From Tranzscheliella williamsii (taxonomy: Eukaryota > Basidiomycota > Ustilaginomycetes > Ustilaginales > Ustilaginaceae), in contig JALBYF010000089.1 in assembly GCA_023212725.1 (NCBI GenBank), forward strand, positions 1 through 61,552: a DNA stretch of 61,552 nt, in the 5' to 3' direction. The notes under the pieces were generated by a model that was given only the letters and a program-made list of their open reading frames with translations, was not told the origin of the DNA and searched no databases. Of this stretch, positions 9,071 through 19,941 are shown piece after piece; the stretch's first letter is position 1, and the number at the start of each line of letters is the position of its first letter. A program made the position numbers and the translations under genes.

Positions 9071-11257
9071 ATGGCGAACACCAGCACACTCTCGGCGTAT
9101 AAAATGATTGATATCATCAAGAAAGGGCGGATAATGCTGTTTGCCGTGTTTACGGGCACTTTGGCTGGACTCATCATCCATAATGTGCGGATGCATCCTT
9201 GGCATCGTTTATACCTTTCCAAGTAAGGTAGACGTCTCTTACATCTCTTCGGGTATCAACCACTGATGTGCTATCCTTCCTCCGTTTTTTAGATCCCCTC
9301 TGCCTCTGTTTTCTGCAGACCACGTCCAGGACGGGTTGACATACTCTGTCGCGGCCTCAATCTGCGATGGAAAGCCTTCCCTTGGGGATTCTATCATAAG
9401 AGCAGATGCCTACGCGGCGCCCGTAGGATCGTTTGAGCAGGTCGGCTGGGATAGCCAGCGTTGCTATCAGTACAAATCTCGATTTGCGCTCTACGATGAT
9501 CTAGTATGGAACATCACCTACCTTTCCCAGGCGGCCAAGCGTCTCGGACTAGGAACTGAAAGTAGCAGCGAGGTTTGGAGAAGAAACCACCTGTGGTATT
9601 CCAATCTACTTGCTGGACACCTGCCCAGACAAAACAGCTTTATCGACTGGAGAAACGCAATTCGTGATTGCAGTTCCTCATTCAAGAAACAAGCCCCTAC
9701 ACGGCAGCGCCGGCTGGCCATGGTCTTGAGATGTTATCAGGGCTTCGTTTGGACTCAGGATGCTATTCTTAACGTGAGAGCCATGATCCACGAACTAGAC
9801 CTAAAGAGCAAACGTAGTGGCTCTCAATTGCTAGTCGATATCCACATACTACTCGAAGTGAAACGGACAGCTACAGTCTCCATGTACACCCGTCGAGGAA
9901 GAGAAAAGATCCTAAGAGGCAGCGTACCTAGGGAGTTCTGGTCTCTAGTAAGCTTATGGTCCGAGAACGAGATGGTCGGTCACTATCCGCTCTATGGAGA
10001 CTTTCAACCCGGTATTTTCGCACAAAGCTCGTATAGGGGATGCTTGCTACCACTGCAGCACTTTGCAGTAGAGCATGCCGAGTACGATGCATTTTTCAAC
10101 TGGGAGATGGATACACGATACACAGATGACTATATGTCGTTATTATCTTCCATGCATAACTACAGTACATGGATGGCCGCAGAAAACTACACACAGTGGG
10201 CTACTCGTGGCTTATCAGACCACACAACTCCTGACACCAACATGCACCAAGCGTGTCAAGGCAAGCAGGCAGACATCATCGTTCTCTCCCCGGTACGCGA
10301 TCCGCAAAACTCGGATTGGTACTGGGAGTACGACGTACAAGGCTATCCAGAGATGACCAAGACTAAACGAGCTACTTCAGTTACCACCAATCTGTGGCTG
10401 AGCAGACGTACTCTGTTGGCGATGGAGCAAATCACCGCCGACGATCACCGATCGTTATTCTGTGAGGCAATGGTGCCAACTTTGGCAGTGCAGTCCCGAC
10501 ATATGAACATCAGCACCGATCGCGACGATCAGTGTTCGGAACAGCTGAAGATGGTTCATTTTCCTCATCCAGTCCTCTTCCGCTACTCTGGCACCCCGAA
10601 ATCAATCGACCAGCTTATCAATCCAAGCAGTCGGGTACTATCGAAAAGCAATGAGGAGCCGTTGAAGGATCTCTCCTACTATTATGCTTCTACCATAGCC
10701 GGACCCTTATACAAGAAGTGGAGAGAACTTAGCGACACGTGTGTGCCGCCGTTGCTCCTTCACCCAGTGAAAGACAAGTACATCGCCAACTCTAAGAACA
10801 TGATATCGTGGCCGGATGTGGCGAACTTGGCACGCCGCTTCGTGCGTCGAACGACTGAGCACGGCGAAGTATCTCAAAAAGGGTTACAACGGCTTCAATA
10901 TGACATCATGACTTATACGGGGAGGGATTGGGCTCCGGGTTCCCACACCCTACTAGCAGACTGGGACTTGAACAATGTCAAACATATTAGGTAAGTCGAT
11001 CTCTCCACGATTGTCTGAGATGTCTCTGGAGCTAATTAGACATCTGCGTTCCCGTCAGCTACCGCCCTTGGATTATGAACTCTAATACAAGAGACCTCGT
11101 TATAGCAATAGCTGTCTGTATTTGTCTCGCCATTCTCGCCAAACTCGGGTTCACCAAGTTTGGTAGGAAGAGTGGTATGGAATATTATGCTCACTTTCCT
11201 TCCGATGAAGAGCACGATAGAATACTCTTGCAGGAAGCAGATGATGGCAGTGCTTAG
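9071..11257 (+). CDS. DUF3405-family membrane protein
   Basis: Modelled as three exons, 9071-9222, 9293-10990 and 11059-11257, giving 682 residues. Intron 1 (GTAAGG...TTTTTTAG) restores K-SPLPLF; intron 2 (GTAAGT...CCGTCAG) restores I-SYRPW. A hydrophobic anchor at about residues 23-38 (MLFAVFTGTLAGLIIH) suggests a type II Golgi/ER protein. The central part carries the acidic HFAVEHAEYDAFFNWEMDTRYT block characteristic of fungal DUF3405 proteins, which are suspected glycosyltransferases; the reaction is unknown. A second hydrophobic segment near the C-terminus (VIAIAVCICLAILAKLGF) is encoded by exon 3. The gene is intact, unlike its neighbours. Family assignment is from memory of motifs, not from a search. 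Confidence 0.75.
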
Positions 11258-11904
11258 ACAGGAGCCTTGTTATTGTGTGGGTCTTCAGACTCGAGCCAGA
11301 AAAGGCACGTTCAAGGCCGATACCATCCATCCCCGCTCCTGCTTATTACCACCTCCGACTCTACTTCGCTAGAACAAAACTCTCGGAAGTTGAGGAGCCA
11401 AAAGCACGCTGCTACTATTGATTCCGGGGCCCCTAACGCTATGGCTATCTTGTTACTGCTATCTGCTCCTTTTCTGCTTAACACACTTTCCCGCTTGGTA
11501 TACCTATTCATGCTCATGTACATATATTTTGACATTCGCACACGGGTAGCGCAACGGAGGCCCATTCCAGGATTCACTCACAATTGCACTCAGGACAGAA
11601 ATAAGGGATGTGTATACCGCATGAAATTTGCGCTTGCTAATGCAAACTAGACAGATTAACTCTAAAACTGTGTTGTAGCTTGGACTTGATGAGGAGTAAC
11701 CTCATCAAGCCATAAGGGACCCCTCATATGCATTGGAGGCCAGGCACTTATAGTGGGGTGGTATGGAGTAGTCGCTTCCGCAATTGCCTCGTGAAACGTC
11801 GTGGTCGCCCGAGAGCACTCATACTGAGTGCAGCCCAAGTGACGCCTGTTTGGCGTGTCGGTTGAAATGTCCTCCCCGTGAGAGGTCGCTCAAGCGACCT
11901 GCCA
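11258..11904. other. 3' flank, no recognised gene
   Basis: A short hydrophobic ORF (about 11441-11650, beginning MAILLLLSAPFLLNTLS) follows the DUF3405 gene. It may be untranslated or chance sequence. Around 11685-11710 TGATGAGGAGTAACCTCATCA forms a short perfect-stem hairpin that could be a transcript-end structure. Confidence 0.3.
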
Positions 11905-12345
11905 TTAGCGGCCAGGGCACCTGGCAATATAACAGAAGTCTCCTTGAACGCACACGCAGGCTCTATAGACTAAGTGACAAAGCACAGATAGGTCTATATG
12001 GCTCGGATGGCTGACGCGGGCGGACAGACGGCGCAAGGGACTACCTTCAAAAGAGCAGTACAAGTATCGAGCGAGATCTTCTACACTGCGACTGAGAAGC
12101 GCACCTGTAGCTGCCAGATTTCGTTGATGAAACTTCCTGACTTCAATTTCCTTGAAAGCGCCGTTGACGATATGTAGAACACCTCTGTTGTAGAACAGGC
12201 AGGAATTGCCTTCTTCCAGTCGTAAGCGTAGACTTTCTCCTGGAGCGATGGAAGGTCTTCGCAAGTTGTAGATCACATTCTTGACCTCCTCTGGGTCGAT
12301 AACGTGATCACCGTCTGGGTACAACGTGTTGGGTGTAGCATTATA
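11905..12345 (-). pseudogene. TauD/TfdA-type dioxygenase, C-terminal remnant
   Basis: The minus-strand frame contains YPDGDHVIDPEEVKNVIYNL, then RPSIAPGESLRLRLEEGNS, then LFYNRGVLHIVNGAF with a downstream VRKFHQRNLAA. This matches the C-terminal half of fungal TauD/TfdA Fe(II)/2-oxoglutarate dioxygenases, where NRxxxH contributes the distal iron-binding His. A stop codon precedes the similarity at about 12350, and no upstream half with the HxD motif was found. The fragment is about 120 residues of an expected ~350-400, so it is a truncated relic. These enzymes hydroxylate sulfonates or related acids. No ATG precedes the conserved part. Confidence 0.65.
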
Positions 12346-12879
12346 TCAGGGCTCAAGCGTAGCTCCATGACGGCCGCAGGGTGAATCGGAAGATGAAGTA
12401 GCCCTTTTACAGGGTTCTTCCAGCATACTGAAAGCTTCTTGATTTTGGCTCTCCAATTTTGACTAGATACAGTTGTTCGAGTCCATCTTCGACCTTTTTC
12501 TGCTCACAGCAAGGGAGCGCTCCACAATCTGGTAGCCCCCCCGAACGTCACACAGCGCCTCTCCTGTCCGAGCCAGGAAGACGGTCCAGGTTCACTGTTA
12601 ACGTTGATTGAGGTCCAGTGGTAGCCGTCTCGATCGATAAGGCAGAAGGCGCCGGCGGCAGAGCAGGCCGCCTTCGCCGTCTTCGCTCCTGCCCACGGAT
12701 GCCCTTGGAGGCGGTCGCTCGGAGCCGCAAGTTCTCAGGGCGCTTCAGCAGCGATGCGTCCGACGGTAGCTGGCAGCTTGAGAGGGTGATCAGGTCGACC
12801 GCCCTGAGCAAAAAGTAGCGCGACCACGTGCCACCAGCTTCGACACCGCGTTCAGCAGCGTCGTGCAAGTCGCGTCGAT
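12346..12879. other. gap without a recognised gene
   Basis: A long arginine/histidine-rich minus ORF (12548-13021) appears to be a frame shadow over decayed transporter sequence. No promoter or RNA gene was recognised. Confidence 0.3.
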
Positions 12880-13505
12880 CAGCGGATGGGCGATCTACGT
12901 GTGAACGGCCGAGAAGTCCACAAAATGGACCGTCGACGCAAAGCTGATGTTGCCGGCACTGGCGATGCCGATGAAGGAGTAGCCCGCTCCGATCGTCCCG
13001 GTCGACGTGCCTTTCATGCAAAGCCGAGGCAGAAGAAGAAGGCGATATTCACGGGCCGCAACGCTTGTCTCTCTTGCTCTATCGAGTGCCAGGCAGCGAA
13101 AGATAAACCGGAAGGGAAAGTGATCAGCGCCGCCAGCGGCAGGTCTTTCTTGCCGGAATGTTCGTCAAACAGCTTATGCCACGCCACCGCCTTGTTCGCC
13201 TGAGCCCGATCTTATCGAGGAAGTGGACAAAGATGAAGGTCTGCACGTGCTTGAGCTGGCAGATGCGCCGTCCATATTGAATAGACCGGCGGATCAGCCA
13301 ACTCCGCCTAGGGACAGGCTTCCTGCCATAAATATCCAAGATCTTGGCAATGGCAGTGTAGGGAAGGCGTAGATAAGAGTGAGGATGTCAGGCACAGCTG
13401 CTGCCACCATAGCTACAAAGATCGGCAAGTATGACAAGCAGACTGTTCAGAACGATGGTGATTCCGACACGGCGAGAATAGAAGCAGACCGAGGCAAAAT
13501 CAGCG
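12880..13505 (-). pseudogene. decayed multi-pass transporter remnant (tentative)
   Basis: Minus-strand frames contain successive membrane-protein-like pieces. About 13300-13490 gives VGITIVLNSLLVILADL, then after a stop PYTAIAKILDIYGRKP. About 13040-13180 gives LAALITFPSGLSFAAW and RPVNIAFFFCLGF. About 12900-13020 gives GTIGAGYSFIGIASAGNISF. They lie in different frames with stops, so no functional protein is encoded. The ILDIYGR element recalls the conserved loop of major-facilitator siderophore or drug transporters, but this assignment is weak. It lies between two other broken genes. Confidence 0.35.
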
Positions 13506-14384
13506 TCAGACTGAGGTGATGCCCTTGCATTTGGCTCGCCTTTGCTCCTTTCTCATTCGCATCCACATCGTCGCGCTCCTGCGTTGAAGGCTGCGGGGAA
13601 GCGGCAGCTTTGAGGTCTTTCTCCAGCGATGTGCGTGGTGGAACCGGGAAAGGTTCCTTGTGGATCGACCAGGATGGTGGGGCGTTTCGCGGCTAGGCAC
13701 GAATGGTGTTCTTGGTCCGATTTCATTATGGACACGCAGACGATCAACTAGCGAGTCTTGATTAGATATGAAATAAGGTCTTGGCTCGATGAGATCAGCA
13801 AGGTGAAAACAAGGAAAGAGTCAGGCATGCGTCAAAGCATGACAACGTAGGAGCCACTCCCTTGGATCATAATTTTATATGGAACAATGATCTATGACAG
13901 GAGCCACGGTGTGGCAGTGTTGGACGGCGCGCCAGGGGCCAACAAATGAGTAAGGAGCCGTGACACAGATGCCGGAGCAAGCAACAGAACGTGCTTGCTT
14001 GCTTATCAGTTGCCTGTGTCCACAGGCGTGGTGATCCTGGTCTCGGCGGCCCAAGTTGCAGCCTCCTCCGACGGATGCATATTTCACCAGCGGCTTGCCC
14101 CTTTGGTGACCCCCGATGAAACGGTCCATTGCGCGACACGGAAATCGGACTTTTAAGATCGAATTCGCATCTCCATGGAAACGGCGATCTCGGTATCGGG
14201 ACATCAAAACCAAAAGATACCTCGGGAAACGGACTAATATATTGTGAGTGCCTTCTAGAATAGCTCACACAACCGTATGCATAAAAACTGTAGGCTTGTG
14301 GGTGGCACCCGATGCCAAGCCAAAAAAGGGCATGAAAGCAAGAATTGCGGGATTCGGGTCATGATTAGATGTCTTATCAATACC
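13506..14384. other. gap without a recognised gene
   Basis: Overlapping short ORFs only. The missing N-terminal third of the RTA1-like gene was looked for here on the plus strand and not found. Confidence 0.35.
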
Positions 14385-14942
14385 TGATCCATACCGGGTC
14401 GACTGGCTTACACTGTTTCCGAAGCGATACTCGCTGGTGAACCCCCAGTGGATCGTGCCTTTCTTCGTGGCGCTCGATGTGTCGTCCACCGCGGTGCAGG
14501 GAGGCGGATCCGGCGTTGCGGATGACGCTCAGTTCAACGGAAAGGACACCACCAGCGGCGGCAACATCATGGTGGCCGGGTTTGCGCTCCAGCTGGTAGG
14601 CTACCTTCTGTTTAACTGGCTCCTCTTCGTTTTTGTCCGTCGCTGCACCCGCGATCCTCCCTCCAAGGCGCTGTGGAAGAAGGAGACCAAGACCTTCATC
14701 GTCGCCACGATTGTATCAAGCGCGCTCATCTTCGTGCGAAGCCTCTTCCGATTGATTGAGATGACCGTCGGCAGGAAGGCATCATCGCTAGGAGCGAGTG
14801 GGCGTTTTACGTCTTTGATGCCGCCATGGTCACCCTCGCCGCGTTTGTGTTCAACCTGTACAGCCCGGCAAAGTACCTACCCCGTGACTTTTCTTGGAAG
14901 CGGGGCAACACCGACGACGAGAAGGAGGCTAACCCTGAATAA
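14385..14942 (+). pseudogene. RTA1-like membrane protein, truncated and frameshifted
   Basis: The frame from about 14385 reads WLTLFPKRYSLVNPQW, IVPFFVALDVSSTAVQGGGS and MVAGFALQLVGYLLFNW, ending in SSALIFVRSLFRLIEMT. This is the hallmark central part of fungal RTA1/RTM1-like seven-helix proteins, linked to lipid translocation and stress resistance. At about 14767-14773 the frame breaks. Another frame continues the family with SEWAFYVFDAAMVTLAAFVF and LYSPAKYLPRDFSW to a TAA at 14940-14942, so one base appears to be missing. Upstream of 14385 there is a stop and no N-terminal helices. The frameshift plus the missing 5' part mark it as a pseudogene. Its end faces that of the paraoxonase-like gene 34 bp away. 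Confidence 0.8.
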
Positions 14943-14976
14943 TGCTGCTGGTACTAGTACGCCAAATCACGTCAGT

Positions 14977-16690
14977 TCAAAGACCCACGCCAAAGCATAC
15001 CATGACGCCAGGGTCGGATAGAATCCCAGCAACAAGAAGGGTCCCTTTGCCGACGTTAGGATCCATTGAACCTCCCGCGGCTGAAGTGACGCCGACCCTT
15101 GTGTGGCCCTTGTACGGCTGATCGAGCCAGGTGGGTTTCTGACCCTGATAGAGAGTTTTAACAAAGAAGTTCTCCTTAGTGCCCAACATCCGCTTCTGGG
15201 ATGGCAAAGGAGCATCATCAATCATAGAACGGCCGTGAGACGACGATGGCGCAATCGCCACGACCCACGAGGGGGAGGCTTTGCGCATATTATGCGGATC
15301 CCTTGCAAAGAGGACCATCTTTGGTCCGCTTGGCGCTCCAGTGACGAGAAGCTGCGAACCTGAGCCAAACACATCCGGTTTTCCGATTTCGGTACCGTCA
15401 TTCTGCCGTTTGATTGGCTTAGAGAAGGCAATATTGTCGGCAAGATTTGGTGTATAGATTTCCTCGATTCGCTTCCATTTCTTGCCTCCGGAAGCTTCAT
15501 CGGGCGCATAAAGGAGAACTCCCGGCATGAGTGTTGATGCGACTGCGATGATCTTGCCGTTCGGGCTCTTAGCAATACCATTTGCAAATGAAATGCCTCG
15601 ATCAAAGATGGTAACCTCTACACCCTCATCAGTAACATCGTATTCGTCAATTTGAAGCTGTACCGTAAAAGAACTTCGCAAGGCAAATATGGTTTCGATT
15701 CTAGGAAGAATCGTAGACATGACCGGAGTGGAAGCCAGTTGTGCCAAGATACTACCCCACGTTCTGCCATGGAGCATCGTATATGCCTGACGTAGTTCCT
15801 TGATGGGCCTGGGACGCAAGGCGAAGAGATGGTCTTGTGTGACCAGCAGCTCGTTTGTCGATAGAGCAACGAGTGCGTTGGGTGTGTGAGTTGCAAGTGG
15901 ATGGGTGATAGTGCGGATGTGTAAGGCATACCAGTCCTTTGCCACTGGACCGGTGTGGAGCTCAAACACTTCGATGGAAGAACGGACGCCACCGTGATTG
16001 ATTACAAATAGTCTCGCTGGCCTTGACCCGCCATGTTCGGATTTTGACGATGGCACTACATCAGCGCCGATCGGATGGAAGTCGCGCTCATGAGGATAGC
16101 CTCGAAGAGAGAGTAATGTCGGCCTTTCTAGCTTTGTAGCATTCTCTTCATGATTCCTAGCTGCGGCCTTGTAATCGTATACCCAAAGAGCACCCCTCGG
16201 TTGAGGATCAACAAGAGGACTGTAAGCAAATAACGTTAGCATGCAGCCCAGGAATACCATAACGAAGAGAGAATATTTACCCTAAAACCGTGTTCCATTT
16301 ATCACGCCCAGCATCGCAACTGAGCAATGCCCAACCTTCGAGACCTTCGCCATGCAGAATCTCTAGATCTTCGCAGAACTTCGTCCGCTGCTTCGCGGGA
16401 TCGAGACCAATGTTTCTCCCATAAATATCATCCTGTTCGTAGTCCAAATCAAAGCATCGAGGTGGATTGGCACTATCAGAGGCTCTGACCCAGTGTGCTG
16501 GGAAGTTGGAAGGCGGCAGAACCACATTCTGCACCCATTGCCAATTAGTAAGAATGTACAGGGCGGCAGATGAGCAGAGAAGGGCCAGGAATCCATGCCG
16601 ATAAGAGATCGGCGAAGCCGCGCCTCTGTTCGACGTAACCAACCCAGTGTCGCCAGAAGGCCGTTCTCTATGTTGAGTCTTGCCGCTCAT
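14977..16690 (-). CDS. paraoxonase/arylesterase-like beta-propeller protein
   Basis: Two exons on the minus strand: 16690-16281 and 16219-14977. A 61-bp intron (GTAAAT...TTACAG) lies between, giving 550 residues and joining TVLG-PLVDP. An N-terminal hydrophobic segment (GFLALLCSSAALYILTNW, about residues 33-50) predicts a signal anchor. The remainder resembles the serum paraoxonase/arylesterase and SMP-30 six-bladed propeller group, with LFVINHGG, PNALVALSTNELLVTQDH, FDRGISFANGIAKSPNGKII and a late GTLLVAGILSDPGVMVC strand. Such proteins are Ca-dependent lactonases or arylesterases; the substrate here is unknown. A TATA-like box precedes the ATG by about 60 bp. The gene appears intact despite decayed neighbours. 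Confidence 0.8.
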
Positions 16691-16750
16691 AGCGATGATT
16701 GAAGAGATTGATTCAGTGCTGAGGGAAGAAGCTAGTTAATGGATCGTACG

Positions 16751-16763
16751 TTTATATATACAT
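16751..16763 (-). promoter_or_regulatory. TATA box of the paraoxonase-like gene
   Basis: The plus strand reads TTTATATATACAT, so the minus strand is ATGTATATATAAA, about 60 bp upstream of the ATG at 16690. Confidence 0.5.
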
Positions 16764-17079
16764 TCTGTAGTAACCAAGCTTTCACATGCTTTCACGGCTT
16801 TTGAGGACCGCGTTCAGTCACTTATAACTCGGTTCTCTGCTAACTGATTTAGCGTATTTTTTGCGGGGTAGCAACGCACCATGATGCACTTATCGATCTG
16901 ATCACAGGAACCCTGCGGAGATGGCACACATTACCAGGAGAGGGCATCGAAAGTTCATGCGCTTAACGACATTTCCATATTATTCCCCTTCCAATGGCAG
17001 CGGTCTCCAAAAATTCGTGTTGCCAGCGGGAGTTGCATTCGACAGCTTATCTGGAGTTCTTCTTAGCAGCCGCTGCAAC

Positions 17080-17660
17080 TGACTAAAGGATGGCTGATGA
17101 CAGGTAAACAGATAGATACAAGAATGACGGAAGATCTGCAACAGATGATAATTTCTCACCAGCAACAGGCAATAGACACACACCGAGCAACAACGGGACT
17201 TTGACACTACTGAAACCAACACAGCAGACATAAAAGATCAAGTGGTGAACACCAGCATAGTTCAACTGTTCATACAGTATTCAAGGTTTGTGCTCGCACT
17301 ATGGTTATAATCTGCAATATGAAGTGCTTGTCAGGAAGAAGAAAGCAGGAGCTGTACATTACACTCATGACTGGATGACAAGACAGATGCGGCTAAAAAA
17401 ACGGAACCGGCTGGCTGAACTACCATGCAAGCCTCCAGTGAGAAAAATGCCAGTTTTCAAATCAAATCACTTAAATGGACAGATATTGCCGGAAATCTAT
17501 TAGAGTTCTGTGGAGTACTGTATAGTCACTAGGAGTTTACACACCGCTGGAAATGTTCCACCATACACAAACCTGTTGGAAACAAGGTGGAGAATCTGGA
17601 GCCCCAGAAAAGCTTTGACATCTTTCACTAGACTAGCCAAGCTCTGCGCATTATTGGTTG
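17080..17660 (-). pseudogene. possible Ty3/gypsy pol remnant
   Basis: Minus-strand reading gives VKDVKAFLGLQ near 17600, resembling the end of the gypsy reverse transcriptase palm (KDVKAFLGL, then RRFVYGFS; here NRFVYGG). About 300 bp further on STNLEYCMN recalls the RNase H motif YTDHKNLEYFM. Reading frames are interrupted and identity is low, so this is a tentative call. It lies 420 bp from a solo LTR whose TGTTACG termini are usual for gypsy elements, which makes a decayed gypsy insertion plausible. Confidence 0.35.
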
Positions 17661-18077
17661 GTGCAACAATTGCCGGCCTTGCCGCCGGATACCAAACGGA
17701 CATAGCCGCGCCCCTGTGGTGGTGACCGAGATAGTCCCCTTGTCGGCCGTAACACATGTTGAGGAGCTATGTTCATGCAAGACAAGGGGTGTAAATGTGA
17801 GGTGAAACCAGCATGCTTGACCACCTGATCACTCAAATCTTCAACCAAATTAATCTTCTCAGCTACTCTTACGCCTTAGGGAGTTGAAAACCTGGTTTAT
17901 TCTAGATCTTCGCCATACGAAGTTCATCCTTGTTAAGCCGATTGGTAGGCTGAAGTGGTTACCTTGAACTACGAAGGTGGAACATACTTTGTCTTAGAGT
18001 TCTGGACTCTCTGTGCTTGATGAGGTAGCAATCGCACCTGCCCTGGGGACAGGGGAAGTGTCTTTAACAGCAGTATG
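17661..18077. other. repeat-like gap
   Basis: No gene. The end-type motif CGGCCGTAACA at about 17743-17753 matches the 3' end of the LTR at 18083-18445. It may be the edge of another LTR fragment. Confidence 0.35.
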
Positions 18078-18082
18078 GTCAG
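18078..18082 (+). repeat. 5-bp target-site duplication, left copy
   Basis: GTCAG immediately before the LTR; identical to 18446-18450. Confidence 0.75.
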
Positions 18083-18445
18083 TGTTACGCCCCAGGGTCT
18101 GACAACCTCTGGTGATACAATGAGTGGCCAGTCGCTGACCGGGGTGTGGTGAGGCTGAGGCATCTGGTGGTGTGCCGCTACAAGAGGCTGGTCACAGGTG
18201 GGGAGCAATGGGGCTCAAGGTCGTATAGTCAATCCACTGAGTAACAGTAGACTAAATACATTCGACGCCTGGTCGACTATTGGGCGCAGTGAGGGGAGGG
18301 GTTTATATACAGGCATGTCAGTGGTCCACCACGTGCACCCCCGGTGGTCTGCTGGCACATCGGCCTGCACATGGGCCAAGTTTGTGACCGGGTCCCAGTA
18401 TCCGCTTGTGTCCGGCCATTGATCCCCATCCTACCGGCCGTAACA
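18083..18445 (+). mobile_element. solo LTR of a gypsy-type retrotransposon
   Basis: A 363-bp segment begins TGTTACGCC and ends GGCCGTAACA, giving imperfect inverted termini with TG...CA ends. It is bounded on both sides by the same 5-bp sequence GTCAG, the size expected for LTR-retrotransposon target duplications. An internal TATA-like GTTTATATACAG at about 18300 suits an LTR U3 promoter. No internal pol region or second LTR adjoins it, so it is read as a solo LTR left by LTR-LTR recombination. Assignment to the gypsy group is inferred from the termini. Confidence 0.8.
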
Positions 18446-18450
18446 GTCAG
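18446..18450 (+). repeat. 5-bp target-site duplication, right copy
   Basis: GTCAG directly after the LTR; identical to 18078-18082. Confidence 0.75.
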
Positions 18451-19302
18451 GAGGACTATTAAACATCATATTCCCACAAGGCACAGTAAGACAAGGGATC
18501 TGGTGCCCTGTCAGGTTGTATCTGACCAAGGAGTACTACGGCAGTGTTCATGACAACCTTCGGAGGTCATGATTGGATCTTCTCATGTTGGTTGAGCTGA
18601 CAAGGATAGTGACTCCCTGGCCGAACAATGACCCATTGGACAAGGCTGATAGAATATTACTACCTTCTGGATATACATAGATCTGTTGACTGCCATCGCC
18701 TTGGCAGGTAGAAAACCACTGTGAAAGGCATGATATATTTCAGTCATTAACTTGTATGCCTGAAACACAATAACGGCATTTCGATCCAGGCTGTGTCACA
18801 GGCCGTTGGTGTATCTATGTCTTGGTGCACGCAGAGAGAGGAGTCATATCATAGATAGTATTGTAAGGGGCAGTCAAAGGAGGGTTTGTGCAAATGGAGC
18901 CCAATGCATTTGGGCTCGGCTCCAAGGCTCCCAGGCCACTGTAAGGGGGGCCCGGTCGAGCACAACAAGGAGCGGGAAAGGGAGGGAACGGGCAGGCAGG
19001 CAAATCGGCAAGAATGGAGCCAATCAGCAATGGCAGGAGCAGAGGAGATGAGAGGCAAGAGGAAAGGGAAGCAAGGCTTGCGCTAGAGTGACATGCGAGT
19101 CGGGGGGAGAGGGCTGTGTGCCTGTGCACAGATCGGCACGCAACGCTAGCGTCACGGGCCCGATTTCTTGGCCAAATTGCACTTAGCGCCCGATTCATCC
19201 TGTCAAGTAACATTGCCTCTACTCATCCACCTAATCAGCCGCATATCAATCAACACTCCATCTTCTTCTTCATCACCATCAGCCTCACCCACTCTTCCCA
19301 TC
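18451..19302. other. intergenic; leader of the GFA gene
   Basis: No gene recognised. The last ~60 bp before 19303 are CT-rich (TCTTCTTCTTCATCACC), common in fungal promoters and leaders. A G-rich purine tract lies at about 18940-19080. Confidence 0.4.
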
Positions 19303-19941
19303 ATGTCCAACAACGCCACGCCCACCCGCCGCCCCTACCACGGCTCCTGCCACTGCGGCGACGTCCGCTACATCGTCTTCCTCACCCTCCCCCACACCGT
19401 GCCCGAAACCTTGGTCCCCCCGCCGCCCGGCAAATCCTACCAGCGCTTCTACCGCTGCAACTGCACCCCCTGCCACAAAGCCGCCCAGTTCCACACGCGC
19501 CTCGCTGACGCCCCCGGCGACTTCATCCTGCTCTCCCCCACCGACGGGCCCTTCAACGGCAGCATGGGCCTCTACCCCCACAACGACGGGCAGAAACACT
19601 TGCCCTTTTGCAAGAGGTGTGCGATGCGATGCTTCAACTTCGAGGGAGACGGGGAGACGGTGGAGGTGGATCTCGGCGCGCTGGGCATCGCGGATAGTAA
19701 AACGGGGAAGAAGATGGGGAGGCAGATGGTGTGGAGACCCAAGAGAGAGGAGTGGAATGAGGGTCCGGATGGGGAGAGCTATCTGAGCGTGAATGGGTTT
19801 ACCATTGACGCCGATCAGGGACTTGAGCTGGCCGAGTTGACTGATGCAAAGGTCGTCGAGTACAACGACATGTTGGGCTATCCCGAACAGCCTGAAGGAC
19901 CGCCGAGGTGGGATAGGCCGTACCACGGAGGGGCTTACTAG
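19303..19941 (+). CDS. GFA/CENP-V-type zinc protein
   Basis: A 212-residue single-exon protein. The frame is open upstream but 19303 is its first ATG (MSNNATPTRR). It carries the zinc-ligand pattern of the GFA/CENP-V family (named after glutathione-dependent formaldehyde-activating enzyme): GSCHCGDVRY (Cys16, Cys18), RCNCTPCHK (Cys52, Cys54, Cys57) and FCKRCAMRCFNF. These bind structural and catalytic zinc. True Gfa activity has been questioned for many members, so the substrate is not claimed. A DMLGYPEQPEGPP tail ends the protein. A GC-rich 295-codon antisense ORF here is a shadow. The gene is intact and isolated among repeats. Confidence 0.85.
   Translation: MSNNATPTRRPYHGSCHCGDVRYIVFLTLPHTVPETLVPPPPGKSYQRFYRCNCTPCHKAAQFHTRLADAPGDFILLSPTDGPFNGSMGLYPHNDGQKHLPFCKRCAMRCFNFEGDGETVEVDLGALGIADSKTGKKMGRQMVWRPKREEWNEGPDGESYLSVNGFTIDADQGLELAELTDAKVVEYNDMLGYPEQPEGPPRWDRPYHGGAY

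Noticed and set aside
12548..13021. 157-codon minus ORF rich in Arg and His
   Set aside because: Appears to be a shifted reading of decayed transporter sequence; no family resemblance.
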